Part shown: one piece after another, positions 19,334 to 27,392 of the stretch
Layout of the letters: every line of letters starts with the position of its first letter
How positions within the stretch are numbered: the stretch's first letter is position 1
Origin: Acidobacteriota bacterium
GTDB lineage: Bacteria; Acidobacteriota; Terriglobia; Terriglobales; Acidobacteriaceae
Reading direction: 5' to 3'
Assembly: GCA_003010405.1 (NCBI GenBank)
Contig: PJLO01000025.1
Span: 1-34,359 of the forward strand
DNA length: 34,359 nt
The notes under the pieces: generated by a model
Databases searched by the model: none
Told to the model about the DNA's origin: nothing
What the model saw: the letters and a program-made list of their open reading frames with translations, nothing else
Made by a program: the position numbers and the translations under genes

Positions 19334-19362
19334 ATTGTAACGCCCGAACTGCAATTCGTCAG
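19334..19362 (-). promoter_or_regulatory. Promoter with very short leader for the small membrane protein-mutase operon
   Basis: On the minus strand CTGACG (19362-19357), a 17-base spacer and TACAAT (19339-19334) form a good promoter. The predicted start near 19327 is only about 5 bases before the ATG at 19321. Confidence 0.5.
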
Positions 19363-19473
19363 AAGACTCTCTATTGTATCCGGGATCTCTGTTTGTTCCC
19401 GACCAAATAACTTTAGGCCGGGGTTTGGCATCAAAACGTGTGGAAGAGGTAGCTCACCTGCGGGGTGGTCAAT

Positions 19474-19773
19474 ATGGATCAGAAGCTCGAAAAGCTTATG
19501 AAGCAACTCGGCGAAGCCATAAACGACTCCATATCTGATTCAGAACAGATTGCTGGGGTCATTTCCAGGATCAAAACTGATGGTTATGACGTTTTCCTTG
19601 TCCTGGAGGCCACCGTCGGGTTCAATCGACGTCAAGCCGAGGTTCAGCCTGCGGAGCCGCCCAGCTGCGGTGAACCGGAGTTCGTCATCAGCCCTCAGGA
19701 TGCGCGGTTTTTGAAGTCTCTCAAGATCTCCGTCAATCCGGACCGCCGTCGAGACAATAAGAAAGCAGCCTAA
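19474..19773 (+). CDS. Small soluble protein, unknown function
   Basis: This 99-residue protein starts MDQKLEKLMKQLGEAINDSISDSEQIAGVI. It has an amphipathic helical first half, the hydrophobic strand YDVFLVLEATVGF (about residues 38-50), and a polar second half ending DRRRDNKKAA. It resembles small conserved proteins I associate with Acidobacteriota, but I cannot name a function. GGGGTGG ends 5 bases before the ATG at 19474; a GTG at 19465 is less well placed. A terminator hairpin follows at 19790. Confidence 0.65.
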   Translation: MDQKLEKLMKQLGEAINDSISDSEQIAGVISRIKTDGYDVFLVLEATVGFNRRQAEVQPAEPPSCGEPEFVISPQDARFLKSLKISVNPDRRRDNKKAA

Positions 19774-19789
19774 CTCCCTCGCATTTTCC

Positions 19790-19809
19790 ACTCCCGGTTA
19801 CGGGAGTTT
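19790..19809 (+). terminator. Probable terminator before glgC
   Basis: ACTCCCG/CGGGAGT pair at 19790-19796 and 19801-19807 around a GTTA loop, followed by TTCC. The T tract is short, so it may be leaky. Confidence 0.55.
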
Positions 19810-19932
19810 CCTGTGCTACTATCGTCCGTTGCATCTTGCGTCTTTTTTTGTGAATTTCCTTGTCCCGCAGCCCGAATTCCGCGCTGCAATCATGCATGTT
19901 TCGAACGGATCTCTTCACCAGGAAAGAAGGAG

Positions 19933-21183
19933 ATGAAGGATACTCTTGGAGTTTTGTTAGCCGGCGGCGCAGGCGAGCGCCTTTATCCGCTTACCCGCGA
20001 CCGAGCCAAGCCTGCCGTAACCTTTGGCGGAATCTATCGCATCATTGATGTCACCCTTTCAAATTGCATCAACTCGGCTCTGCGTAAGGTGTACATACTC
20101 ACGCAGTACAAAGCTCTTTCCCTCAACCGGCACATCCGCGAAGGGTGGCAGATTGTCGCAAGTGAGTTGGACGAATTCATCGAGATTCTGCCGCCCATGA
20201 AGCGCGTCAGCGAGGACTGGTACAAGGGCACAGCCGACGCTGTTTATCAGAATATTTATTCCGTCGGCAACGAGCGCACAAAGTACGTTTTGATCCTTTC
20301 GGGCGATCACATCTACAAAATGAATTACGAGCTGATGCTCGAGCAGCATAAGCAATCCGGTGCGGATGTCACGCTGGCTACCATCCTCATTGATCCTGCC
20401 GAGTCGGGTTCGTTCGGTGTCGTGGAGCTTTCCAACGATGGCCGGGTAACCGGATTCCAAGAAAAACCCAAAGTCACGGATGTACGCTCGCCTTACGATC
20501 CGAAGAAGATCTCGGCCTCCATGGGCATCTATCTTTTCAACACCGACGTACTCATCCCCGCTCTGCTCAAGGACGCAGAAGACCACACCTCACGTCATGA
20601 CTTTGGCTACAACATCCTTCCCCGCATGGTCGATGACTACAAGGTGTATTCCTTCAACTTTGTCGATGAGAACCGCAAAGAGGCTCTATACTGGCGTGAT
20701 GTTGGAACCCTGGAAGCTTATTACGACGCCAACATTGACCTGGCCTCGGTTTCTCCGGTTTTCAACCTCTATGACCAAAGCTGGCCGATCCGGGGTTTTC
20801 AGCGCCAGTATCCCCCGGCAAAGTTCGTATTTGCCGAGCCGGAGCGTACCGGCTCCGCCGTCGATTCCATCATCAGCAACGGATGCATCATCTCCGGCGG
20901 TTCTGTTCGGAATAGCGTGCTCTCCCCGGATGTGCGCGTAAACTCCTACGCCGAGGTTGACGCCAGCATCCTGTTCAGCCACGTCAGTGTTGGCCGCCAT
21001 TGCCGCATCCGCAAGGCCATCATCGATCGCGATGTTCATCTGCCTGAAGGCACCGTCATCGGATATGACGCCGAGGCTGATCGCCAGAGGTATTTCGTTA
21101 CAGAAACCGGCATCACTGTAGTAACCCGCGATTACTCACTCTTTGAAAACCCAGTCTCGGCGGACTACTACACCAGCGAATAA
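19933..21183 (+). CDS. glgC: Glucose-1-phosphate adenylyltransferase
   Basis: This 416-residue enzyme makes ADP-glucose, the first committed step of bacterial glycogen synthesis. The N-terminal nucleotidyltransferase starts MKDTLGVLLAGGAGERLYPLT and continues RAKPAVTFGGIYRIIDVTLSNC, the ATP-binding motif. Other landmarks are LSGDHIYKMNYELML with the catalytic Asp, and GFQEKPK for glucose-1-phosphate. The C-terminal left-handed beta-helix has repeats such as SIISNGCIISGGSVRNSVLSPDVRV. The frame is open for 40 more codons upstream, but the start at 19933 gives the family N-terminus and has purine-rich AGGAAAGAAGGAG before it. No other glycogen genes are adjacent. Confidence 0.95.
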   Translation: MKDTLGVLLAGGAGERLYPLTRDRAKPAVTFGGIYRIIDVTLSNCINSALRKVYILTQYKALSLNRHIREGWQIVASELDEFIEILPPMKRVSEDWYKGTADAVYQNIYSVGNERTKYVLILSGDHIYKMNYELMLEQHKQSGADVTLATILIDPAESGSFGVVELSNDGRVTGFQEKPKVTDVRSPYDPKKISASMGIYLFNTDVLIPALLKDAEDHTSRHDFGYNILPRMVDDYKVYSFNFVDENRKEALYWRDVGTLEAYYDANIDLASVSPVFNLYDQSWPIRGFQRQYPPAKFVFAEPERTGSAVDSIISNGCIISGGSVRNSVLSPDVRVNSYAEVDASILFSHVSVGRHCRIRKAIIDRDVHLPEGTVIGYDAEADRQRYFVTETGITVVTRDYSLFENPVSADYYTSE

Positions 21184-21195
21184 CATTTTTGTTGA

Positions 21196-21226
21196 GGCTC
21201 TGACCCGTTCAGAGCCTTTGCGTTTT
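21196..21226 (+). terminator. Rho-independent terminator of glgC
   Basis: GGCTCTGA/TCAGAGCC form a perfect 8-bp stem (21196-21203, 21209-21216) with a CCCGT loop, followed by TTTGCGTTTT. Confidence 0.82.
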
Positions 21227-21294
21227 CGGAAAGCCGCGTGGAACGGCCGCAGGATCACTCCCGGGCAGTGTCTCATTGCTCTTGTCCCGCTCTT

Positions 21295-21927
21295 TTAGGC
21301 GACGCGTCGCTCTCTTGCGTATGAGCGGACTATTTCCACGATCAGTTCCGCGCAAGCGTCGAGGCCGAGAGTGCTGTTTAAGCACAGGTGATAGAGTTTT
21401 GGATCCTTGGAGTCACTGCCGAAGTAATGCTTCACGTAATGGACGCGCCCAGCATCCATGTCGCGCAGCAGTTTCTCGAAGTCGCGCTCTCGCGGGTATT
21501 GATATTTCATTCGTTCTAGTTTTTCAGCCAGCGGCGCGTACACCAGCACATGTAGGGCCTGCGACTCATTCCGCAACACGCATTGCGAGCCTCGTCCGAT
21601 GATTACGCAATTACCCATCCTTGCTGCTTCTTCAATTACACGTGCGGTGAATCGCTGGAGTTCATCACGGTCCACGCCCTCATCCGCAACACCTCCAACG
21701 TAAACCTCTGGACCGCCGTGGCGAAAGCCGTCGAGCACGCGCTCCCACCAGGCGCAGGACTGCTCGTCCATCTCCTCCGCCCAGTTGCAGTCGACGTTTC
21801 CCATGGCAGCAACGCGTTCGATGATTTTGCGGTCCAGCAATTCCCATCCCAACGTTTTTGCCACCAAGCGTCCAATTTCGGTTCCGCCGCTGCCGCATTC
21901 TCTTGCGATGGTCACAACGTTGAACAT
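21295..21927 (-). CDS. Cytidylate-kinase-like protein
   Basis: This is a 210-residue P-loop protein. It opens MFNVVTIARECGSGGTEIGRLVAKTLGWELLDRKII, the pattern of the cytidylate-kinase-like family (GSGG in place of a classic GKS/T). It also has NCVIIGRGSQCVLRNESQALHVLVYAPLAEKLERM and RVHYVKHYFG, a typical LID and substrate region. These proteins are related to CMP kinases but their real substrate is generally unknown; a true Cmk would usually sit in another context. The start at 21927 has GAGAGGGG about 8 bases upstream; an extension to 21978 is open but does not look like the family. It is a single gene. Confidence 0.85.
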   Translation of the reverse strand: MFNVVTIARECGSGGTEIGRLVAKTLGWELLDRKIIERVAAMGNVDCNWAEEMDEQSCAWWERVLDGFRHGGPEVYVGGVADEGVDRDELQRFTARVIEEAARMGNCVIIGRGSQCVLRNESQALHVLVYAPLAEKLERMKYQYPRERDFEKLLRDMDAGRVHYVKHYFGSDSKDPKLYHLCLNSTLGLDACAELIVEIVRSYARERRVA

Positions 21928-22261
21928 AGATAGGCCCCTCTCTATATCTGATCCAGATCTGGCGATCAACGTTGCCAAAAGTCGAGCAGTTTACACCAGA
22001 ATCAGTTTCGGCGCGCAAATGCAGAAACGCGCGTTTCTGCGCTCAGACTGTTACGGGTTTGTTTCAGTGTTTATGCGGACTTGTGCGATCGGAGCGCAAC
22101 GAGCGAACTTCGGTAACGTATGAAGGCTCGGGATGCGCGCTTGTGCTCTCTTCTTGTTACCGCAACTTTCGCAAGAGTCTCGCCGCTAGCAAACCTCTCT
22201 TATCTCTTGCAAATGTTAGCTTCAGAGTACTTCACACACCATGATGCAAAAAACAGCGTGT
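21928..22261. other. Intergenic region with palindromes
   Basis: These 334 bases hold no convincing gene. CCAGATCTGG at 21953-21962 is a 10-bp palindrome 26 bases upstream of the kinase-like start, placed like an operator. A 20-bp perfect palindrome is annotated at 22021-22040. Short frames on either strand lack protein-like features. Confidence 0.5.
22021..22040. repeat. 20-bp perfect palindrome
   Basis: GCAGAAACGC (22021-22030) is followed at once by its exact reverse complement, with no spacer. As RNA it gives an 8-bp stem with a GCGC loop. No T tract follows. It could be a protein-binding site for the kinase-like gene, whose start is 94 bases away, or a chromosomal motif. Confidence 0.6.
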
Positions 22262-22270
22262 TCACTCACG
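22248..22270 (-). terminator. Weak terminator after the KTSC-like gene
   Basis: On the minus strand CGTG/CACG (22270-22267 with 22260-22257) is followed three bases later by TTTTTT (22253-22248). The stem is only 4 bp and overlaps the stop codon. Confidence 0.35.
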
Positions 22271-22507
22271 TTTCCATAACCTCGCAGCGTAGGCTTTACG
22301 CACCTCATCTCCTATGAAGCCATCCAGCCCGCTTCCGCTTTTTGCGAGATCTTTCATCATCTCAATATTGTCTGGGCCGGTCGTTCCGTAGTCGTAAAGG
22401 TAAGTCGCTCCATTGTTGAATTTCAACTTGATGAAGTCGGGTCCAATTTCGTATGCCGAAACTATGGGCTCTCCCTCGAAGTTGTCGTAATTCTTGTACG
22501 GTTCCAC
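22262..22507 (-). CDS. Small KTSC-domain-like protein
   Basis: This is an 81-residue protein. The segment IVSAYEIGPDFIKLKFNNGATYLYDYGTTG then DLAKSGSGLDGFIGDEVRKAYA resembles the KTSC domain (a strand pair with Y-x-Y, then S-x-G-xFxN-xxIrxxY). That domain is found alone or at the end of lysyl-tRNA-synthetase-related and other proteins; its function is unclear. The start is GTG at 22507 with AGGAG 9 bases upstream. The gene stands alone. Confidence 0.7.
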   Translation of the reverse strand: MEPYKNYDNFEGEPIVSAYEIGPDFIKLKFNNGATYLYDYGTTGPDNIEMMKDLAKSGSGLDGFIGDEVRKAYAARLWKRE

Positions 22508-23043
22508 CCTGAGCTCTCCTTTTGTGGGTAGGCTGCGAACCCTCGTTTGGTTTTACGCTAACTGCATTGAGTCCCTTTCGATGCGTCAAAACGAGAACCG
22601 TTCACGGATTTGACCATATTAGAAAAACTGTATTCCAACAGTGGCCTCTCCAAATTCTGCACACATCTGACGTAATTTAACCAAACCGCCGCAGCAGAGG
22701 TAAAGAAGAAACGTCGCAGCGTTTCCTAAGCTAAAACTCTCCCTCTGCTCTGTCAGCGAGCAAAGTTTACCGGCGTCAAGGTAGTTCAGGCCGCTTGTGC
22801 AACCCGCGCTCGTCGTAATCGCGCCTCCAATTTGGCGAAAATTGTTCTAGCCATGATGCGACGACAGTCCTTCGAGTTGCGTTGAAAACCTTAACAGGGA
22901 GGTCTAGTGCCGGTTCGAGGTCTAATGGATCGATTTTTCCGTCGTTGCCTGCTCGCCTCGGGTACGCATTGCTGGTTCTTTCAGCAGTTTCACTTTCGGA
23001 GACAGAAATAAGAGCGGTTTCCAATAACTGGTAAAATGGAGCA
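22508..23043. other. Intergenic region between the KTSC-like gene and lgt
   Basis: These 536 bases lie between divergent genes. I see one short inverted repeat, GAAACG/CGTTTC at 22708-22713 and 22720-22725. A minus-strand frame at 22776-23024 starts with TTG and lacks a ribosome binding site and recognisable features, so I do not call it. A 28-codon plus frame at 22925 is also not supported. Promoters for both flanking genes should be here but none is clear. Confidence 0.45.
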
Positions 23044-23877
23044 GTGTTTCCCCATCTATTCCATATCGGCTCGTTTGCACTGCCTACTTACGGTTTTATG
23101 GCCGCGCTGGGCATGGTCTTCGGTCTAACAGCAGTTTTCAGGCTTGCGCGCTTTCGCGGACTTGATCCCGAGAAGATGTGGAACCTTGGCGGCACCGCCG
23201 CTTTTAGCGGAATAATCGGTTCCAAGTTGCTGATGCTTCTGGTGGACTGGCGCGAATACCTGGCAGAGCCGCGCCTTATTTTCAGCACTGCCACGCTACA
23301 GTCCGGCGGCGTTTTCTCCGGCGGGCTGCTGCTGGCAATCGTTTGCACCTGGTGGTACATGCGGCGCGAGAAGATTCCGTTTCTCACGGCTTCCGACGTG
23401 TTTGCGCCGGGAGTCGCACTGGGACACGCCCTTGGGCGAATCGGCTGTCTTGCAGCGGGCTGCTGCTATGGCCGCGAAACCCATGTTCCATGGGCAGTTA
23501 CGTTCCACAATTCCTGGGCTGGCGAGTTCTCGGGCACTCCCTTGAACAGGCCGTTGCATCCTACTCAACTCTATGAGTTTGTGGCCGAGCTGATTAACTT
23601 TGCCTTCCTGTACTGGCTCTGCAAACGCAAAAAATTCGAGGGTCAAATCATTGCCCTGTTCATGATCGTGTACGGGATTGAGCGCTATGTGTTTGAGTTC
23701 TTCCGGGGCGATCCAGGGCGCGGCGAAGTGTTGGGGGGGATTATGAGCGGGACGCAGTTAATCGCCCTCGGCCTTGTAGTGAGCGGCTTCATTATTTACC
23801 TTCGCAAAACGCCGCTGCGCTCCTTTGGAACTACCGCGTCGCCGAAGCGTGAAACGCCGACGGCTTTACAGGCTTAA
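23044..23877 (+). CDS. lgt: Phosphatidylglycerol:prolipoprotein diacylglyceryl transferase
   Basis: This 277-residue integral membrane enzyme adds diacylglycerol to the lipobox Cys of prolipoproteins. It starts MFPHLFHIGSFALPTYGFMAALG, a typical Lgt opening with the conserved YG. The core motif is HALGRIGCLAAGCCYGRE (128-145), with His128 and Gly-Arg at 131-132. It is the Cys-rich variant of the Lgt signature seen in several non-proteobacterial phyla. HPTQLYE follows at about residue 177, and ERYVFEFFRGDPGR near residue 219 holds the second conserved Arg region. About seven membrane segments are visible. The start is GTG at 23044 with GGAG only 3 bases before it. A hairpin separates it from the next gene. 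Confidence 0.92.
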   Translation: MFPHLFHIGSFALPTYGFMAALGMVFGLTAVFRLARFRGLDPEKMWNLGGTAAFSGIIGSKLLMLLVDWREYLAEPRLIFSTATLQSGGVFSGGLLLAIVCTWWYMRREKIPFLTASDVFAPGVALGHALGRIGCLAAGCCYGRETHVPWAVTFHNSWAGEFSGTPLNRPLHPTQLYEFVAELINFAFLYWLCKRKKFEGQIIALFMIVYGIERYVFEFFRGDPGRGEVLGGIMSGTQLIALGLVVSGFIIYLRKTPLRSFGTTASPKRETPTALQA

Positions 23878-23880
23878 CCG

Positions 23881-23912
23881 AGCCAATACTCGAAGCGCCC
23901 CGAGTATCGGCT
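23881..23912 (+). repeat. Hairpin between lgt and the pseudouridine synthase gene
   Basis: 12-base arms (AGCC-A-ATACTCG, 23881-23892; CGAGTAT-C-GGCT, 23901-23912) pair with one A-C mismatch around an 8-base loop. It starts 3 bases after the lgt stop. There is no T run, so it is a poor terminator; it may protect the lgt mRNA end. Confidence 0.55.
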
Positions 23913-23937
23913 GCCTCGACCTGCTATCCTCAATACG

Positions 23938-25059
23938 ATGTCACGCAAAGTACCTATCTTTGATTCCGAAGAACTGACGGAAGTTCCTGAGCCAGACATG
24001 TCCGAGGCTCTCCCTGTTTTTAATGCCTCGGAGGAGGATGCCGGTCTGCGCCTGGACCACTATCTCGTGGCCCGCCTCCCAAACGTGAGCCGCGTGCGCG
24101 TACAGCAACTTGTAGAGCAGGGCAAAGTGCTGGTGAATGCGCGTCCGGCCAAGGCATCGCTGAAGCTAAAAGGGACCGAGCAGATTGAGATTACCGGGAC
24201 GGTCGAAGCTGCTCCACTGAAGGCAGTTGCAGAGGACATTCCTCTTACCGTGGTCTTCGAGGACAAAGATCTTGCGGTGGTAAACAAGCCTGCGGGGATG
24301 ATCGTCCATGCAAGCGCGGGAAGTCCCGATGACGCCCGCAATAAGGGAACCTTGGTGAATGCGCTGCTGTTTCGCTTTAACAAGCTCAGCGGCCTTGGAG
24401 GCGAGCTTCGTCCCGGCATCGTGCATCGCCTGGACAAAGACACCAGCGGTCTCATTGTGGTGGCAAAGAACGATGTTGCGCATCGTAAACTTGTCGAGCA
24501 ATTTTCGTCCCGGCAGGTCCATAAGACGTATATTGCCCTGGTTCATAACTGGCCTAAGACAGACCAGGGAACTGTGAACGAATCGATCGGGCGCGATCCG
24601 CGCAACCGCACACGTATGAGCACGGCAGGCATTGATGCGCGAACAGCCGTTTCGCATTACAAAGTGATCGAGCGCCTGCTTACTCCTTATGGACGATTCG
24701 CGCTGATCGAAGTGCGAATTGAAACCGGGCGTACGCATCAGATTCGCGTGCATATGGGTTCCATTGGGCACCCCATTGTCGGCGACACCCTGTACGGCGC
24801 GCCGCAGATTCTGCTATCGAACACCTTGTCTCGCGAACGGCATGGAAACGCCATCAGCTCACGCTCAGAAGCAAAGAGGGCGCGTGTACGTGGCGAGAGC
24901 GCGGCCACACTTTCGCTGTCGCGCAATTTCCTTCATGCCGCACGCTTGAATTTCAACCATCCAAAGAGCGCGCGTGTCGTGGAGTTCGAAGCTCCGCTGC
25001 CAGAGGAGCTTCAAGCATTCCTGGAGAAGCTTCGCCACAGCGCCGAATCGCTTGCCTGA
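23938..25059 (+). CDS. RluD-family pseudouridine synthase
   Basis: This 373-residue RNA-modifying enzyme has an N-terminal S4 RNA-binding domain (about 36-90, LRLDHYLVARLPNVSRVRVQQLVEQGKVLVNAR). Its catalytic domain has PLTVVFEDKDLAVVNKPAGMIVH, HRLDKDTSGL with catalytic Asp166, GRTHQIRVHM and HPIVGDTLYG. That layout fits RluD/RluC-type synthases acting on 23S rRNA. Between VGDTLYGAP and the final RNFLHA block is a longer, basic and Ser-rich segment (about 291-326) than in E. coli RluD. The N-terminal 20 residues are acidic and may not be part of the protein; an in-frame ATG at 23998 is an alternative. Neither start has a good ribosome binding site. The rRNA target cannot be told from sequence. 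Confidence 0.93.
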   Translation: MSRKVPIFDSEELTEVPEPDMSEALPVFNASEEDAGLRLDHYLVARLPNVSRVRVQQLVEQGKVLVNARPAKASLKLKGTEQIEITGTVEAAPLKAVAEDIPLTVVFEDKDLAVVNKPAGMIVHASAGSPDDARNKGTLVNALLFRFNKLSGLGGELRPGIVHRLDKDTSGLIVVAKNDVAHRKLVEQFSSRQVHKTYIALVHNWPKTDQGTVNESIGRDPRNRTRMSTAGIDARTAVSHYKVIERLLTPYGRFALIEVRIETGRTHQIRVHMGSIGHPIVGDTLYGAPQILLSNTLSRERHGNAISSRSEAKRARVRGESAATLSLSRNFLHAARLNFNHPKSARVVEFEAPLPEELQAFLEKLRHSAESLA

Positions 25060-25099
25060 GGGGTACGCCCTAATTTCGGCTCACCAGCATTGGGAGGGG

Positions 25100-25129
25100 T
25101 TAACCGGCCCGGCGCGGAGCAGGTATACA
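25100..25129 (+). promoter_or_regulatory. Promoter with very short leader for the first VWFA gene
   Basis: TTAACC (25100-25105), an 18-base spacer and TATACA (25124-25129) form a fair promoter. The -10 ends 8 bases before the ATG at 25138, so the mRNA would be leaderless or nearly so, and no Shine-Dalgarno is in range. Confidence 0.4.
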
Positions 25130-25137
25130 CTTATCTT

Positions 25138-26127
25138 ATGATCAAGCTGGCCACTATCCTCTTCGCCGCCTTGGTACTGCCCCCCGTGGCTTCAGCACAG
25201 TACTTGCAAGCCCCCCCTGCTGCCCAGCCGCTTGCCAGTACTCTTCCCGGTACCGCACCAGAGCCGCCAAAATCTGATGAGAAAGACGAGTTTCACATCG
25301 GAGTGGATGTTGATCTCGTTGATGTGATCTTTACGGCTACCGACAAGCACGGCCGCTTCATCAAAGGTCTGAAGCAGGGGGACGTTCGGCTGCTCGACGA
25401 AGGCAGGCCGCCGCTCCGCATCGAGGCATTCGAAAGCGAAACCGGATTACCACTGCGGGTCGGATTGCTGGTCGATTCCAGCAATTCCATTCGCGAACGC
25501 TTCCGCTTTGAGCAGGAGGCAGCAATCGAATTTCTGCAACAGGTAGTGCGTCCGAAATCGGACAGGGCTTTTGTGTTCGGCTTCGACTCGCTCTACGACC
25601 TGACACAGGATTACACCGACAACACTGAGGCGCTGGCGCGGGGAGTGCGCGTGCTGCGCCCCGGCGGCGGTACCGCACTGCATGATGCAGTTTACGCGGC
25701 CTCCGAAAAACTGCTGAAAGCGCCGATTCACGGTCCGGCTCGCCGCGCAATCATTCTGCTCAGCGACGGGGACGACAACCAGAGCCGCCACAGCCGGGAG
25801 GAAGCCATCGCGGCCGCACTCCGAGCCGAGGTCATCATCTACGCCATTAGTACCAACACCACGGAATCGAATAAGAAGGGCGACAAGGTCCTGATGCGCT
25901 ACGCCGAAGCCACTGGCGGGAGGGTATTCTTCCCTCACCGCATTGAAGAGGTTTCCCATGCTTTTTCAGGAATTCAGGAGGAACTGCGGAGCCAGTATGT
26001 GATCGCATACAAGCCGCAGAACTTCGATCCGAACGGCCGCTATCGTGCGATCTCAATTGATGCCCCCGGAAGGTCGAACGTGAAACTCCGGGCTCGGAAG
26101 GGATACTACTCCCCGAAGGTGAAGTAA
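25138..26127 (+). CDS. Secreted VWFA-related protein (Acidobacteria type), intact MIDAS
   Basis: This 329-residue protein has a signal peptide (MIKLATILFAALVLPPVASA, then QY) and a Pro-rich linker. Next is a conserved beta region, VDVDLVDVIFTATDKHGRFIKGL, and a von Willebrand factor A fold. The metal site is complete: DSSNS (113-117), Thr179 in GGGTALHDAV and Asp210 in LLSDGDD. The C-terminal module SQYVIAYKPQNFDPNGRYRAI...ARKGYYSP is the hallmark of the acidobacterial VWFA-related family (TIGR03436 as I remember it). Such proteins are predicted to bind partners outside the cytoplasm; no role is proven. It is tail to tail with the next paralogue, 21 bases apart. Confidence 0.92.
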   Translation: MIKLATILFAALVLPPVASAQYLQAPPAAQPLASTLPGTAPEPPKSDEKDEFHIGVDVDLVDVIFTATDKHGRFIKGLKQGDVRLLDEGRPPLRIEAFESETGLPLRVGLLVDSSNSIRERFRFEQEAAIEFLQQVVRPKSDRAFVFGFDSLYDLTQDYTDNTEALARGVRVLRPGGGTALHDAVYAASEKLLKAPIHGPARRAIILLSDGDDNQSRHSREEAIAAALRAEVIIYAISTNTTESNKKGDKVLMRYAEATGGRVFFPHRIEEVSHAFSGIQEELRSQYVIAYKPQNFDPNGRYRAISIDAPGRSNVKLRARKGYYSPKVK

Positions 26128-26148
26128 GCCGGAGCTGATACCGCCGAT

Positions 26149-27234
26149 TTACTCCTTAGGAGCGTAATAGCCCTTGCGTGCTTGTATTTTGTAATCCGGG
26201 TTGACGGTCTTTGCCTCTATCTTGCGATACTTCCCGTCTGCAACAACATTGGTTGGGACGTAGCCAACCAGATACTGACTGCGCAGCTCCTCGCCGATCT
26301 GATCGAAAGCCTTGCGTAGTTTCTTGGGGTCATTGCCGACGTCGATGACGTGGCCGCCGGTTTGGTCGGCTAGTTTGCGCATCTCGGCTTCACCGGGCAT
26401 AAAGTTGGCGCGGTCGGCAATCATGATGACGTAGACGATCACTTCGGCTTTCTGGGCGGCGGCTATCGCCTCGGCCAGGGTTTCATCGCTGCCCTGGTCT
26501 CCTCCATCGGTCAGCATAATCAGTGCTTTGCGTCCGGACTCCGTGTGCAGCTTCTCGTTCGACGCAAGGTACACGGCGTCATAGAGCAGCGTTCCTTTGG
26601 GGCGCAAAACAGGAATTGTGCCCTGTCCGGCACCGGCGATGCCGCCTGCGCCGCCACCGCCTCCGTCGTTGATCCGGGTTTTCTCCATTGCACGCCGGAG
26701 CAGTGCGGTATCGGTTGTGTAGTCCTGTAACAGATCCACGGTGATATCAAAGCTGATCACGAAGGCCAAATCCTTCGGAGTGAGCACATCGCGGAGAAAG
26801 GCGGCGCCGACCTCCTTTTCCATAGGCAGCACATTGGTTTGGCTGCCGCTGGTGTCGATCAACATGCCAAGGGTGAGAGGCTGGTTGGACTCGGCAGCGA
26901 AATACTTTATCGTTTGCGGTTTACCGTCTTCGGAAACCCGGAAATCTTCTTTTTTCAGATTCGGAATCAGCGTACCGTGCTTGTCCTTAACGGTGCAGTA
27001 GAGGTTCACCACCTGCACGTTCACCTTTAGAGTGGCGATGGAGTTGTCCTTCTCTGCTGTTTTGTCCCGGAGGGTTGGTTCCTCAGGCAGGGAATAGTCA
27101 TTGCCTTCGGGAGCATTCGATGCCTTTAGCGGTGCTTTGAGAGCACGCTGCGCCTGAGAAGCGGTCGGCAACATTAAACAGAAGATAACTATCGAAATCG
27201 CTGGTATTGCTATCCGCCTCAGGTACTTCAGCAT
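26149..27234 (-). CDS. Secreted VWFA-related protein, intact MIDAS and Gly-rich insert
   Basis: This is a 361-residue paralogue of the preceding gene. The signal peptide is about residues 1-29 (PAISIVIFCLMLPTASQAQ). LKVNVQVVNLYCTVKDKHGTLIPNLKKEDF is the pre-VWFA region. The metal site is complete: DTSGS (127-131), Thr215 in KGTLLYDAV and Asp243 in LTDGGD. A flexible insert of mostly Gly (about 190-205) sits before the Thr loop and is absent in the neighbour. The C-terminus SQYLVGYVPTN...ARKGYYAPKE matches the family. It is divergent from the third paralogue, with about 160 bases between them. The ribosome binding site is weak (GAG). Confidence 0.92.
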   Translation of the reverse strand: MLKYLRRIAIPAISIVIFCLMLPTASQAQRALKAPLKASNAPEGNDYSLPEEPTLRDKTAEKDNSIATLKVNVQVVNLYCTVKDKHGTLIPNLKKEDFRVSEDGKPQTIKYFAAESNQPLTLGMLIDTSGSQTNVLPMEKEVGAAFLRDVLTPKDLAFVISFDITVDLLQDYTTDTALLRRAMEKTRINDGGGGGAGGIAGAGQGTIPVLRPKGTLLYDAVYLASNEKLHTESGRKALIMLTDGGDQGSDETLAEAIAAAQKAEVIVYVIMIADRANFMPGEAEMRKLADQTGGHVIDVGNDPKKLRKAFDQIGEELRSQYLVGYVPTNVVADGKYRKIEAKTVNPDYKIQARKGYYAPKE

Positions 27235-27392
27235 AGGTTCTCGACTTTCCGCCCGCAGTCTAATATGTACTTTAGACCTGCGACACTATAGGATTTAGTT
27301 GCGAATAAGAGCGTTTCTGCAGTATTCAAAATTTGTTAGGCATGCGGATTCGGAATACCGAAATCGGTAGATGTCATCGCGGAGGGTTCCCA

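Noticed and set aside
22776..23024. An 82-codon minus-strand frame between the KTSC-like gene and lgt
   Set aside because: TTG start without ribosome binding site, and the translation shows no domain, membrane segment or signal peptide.
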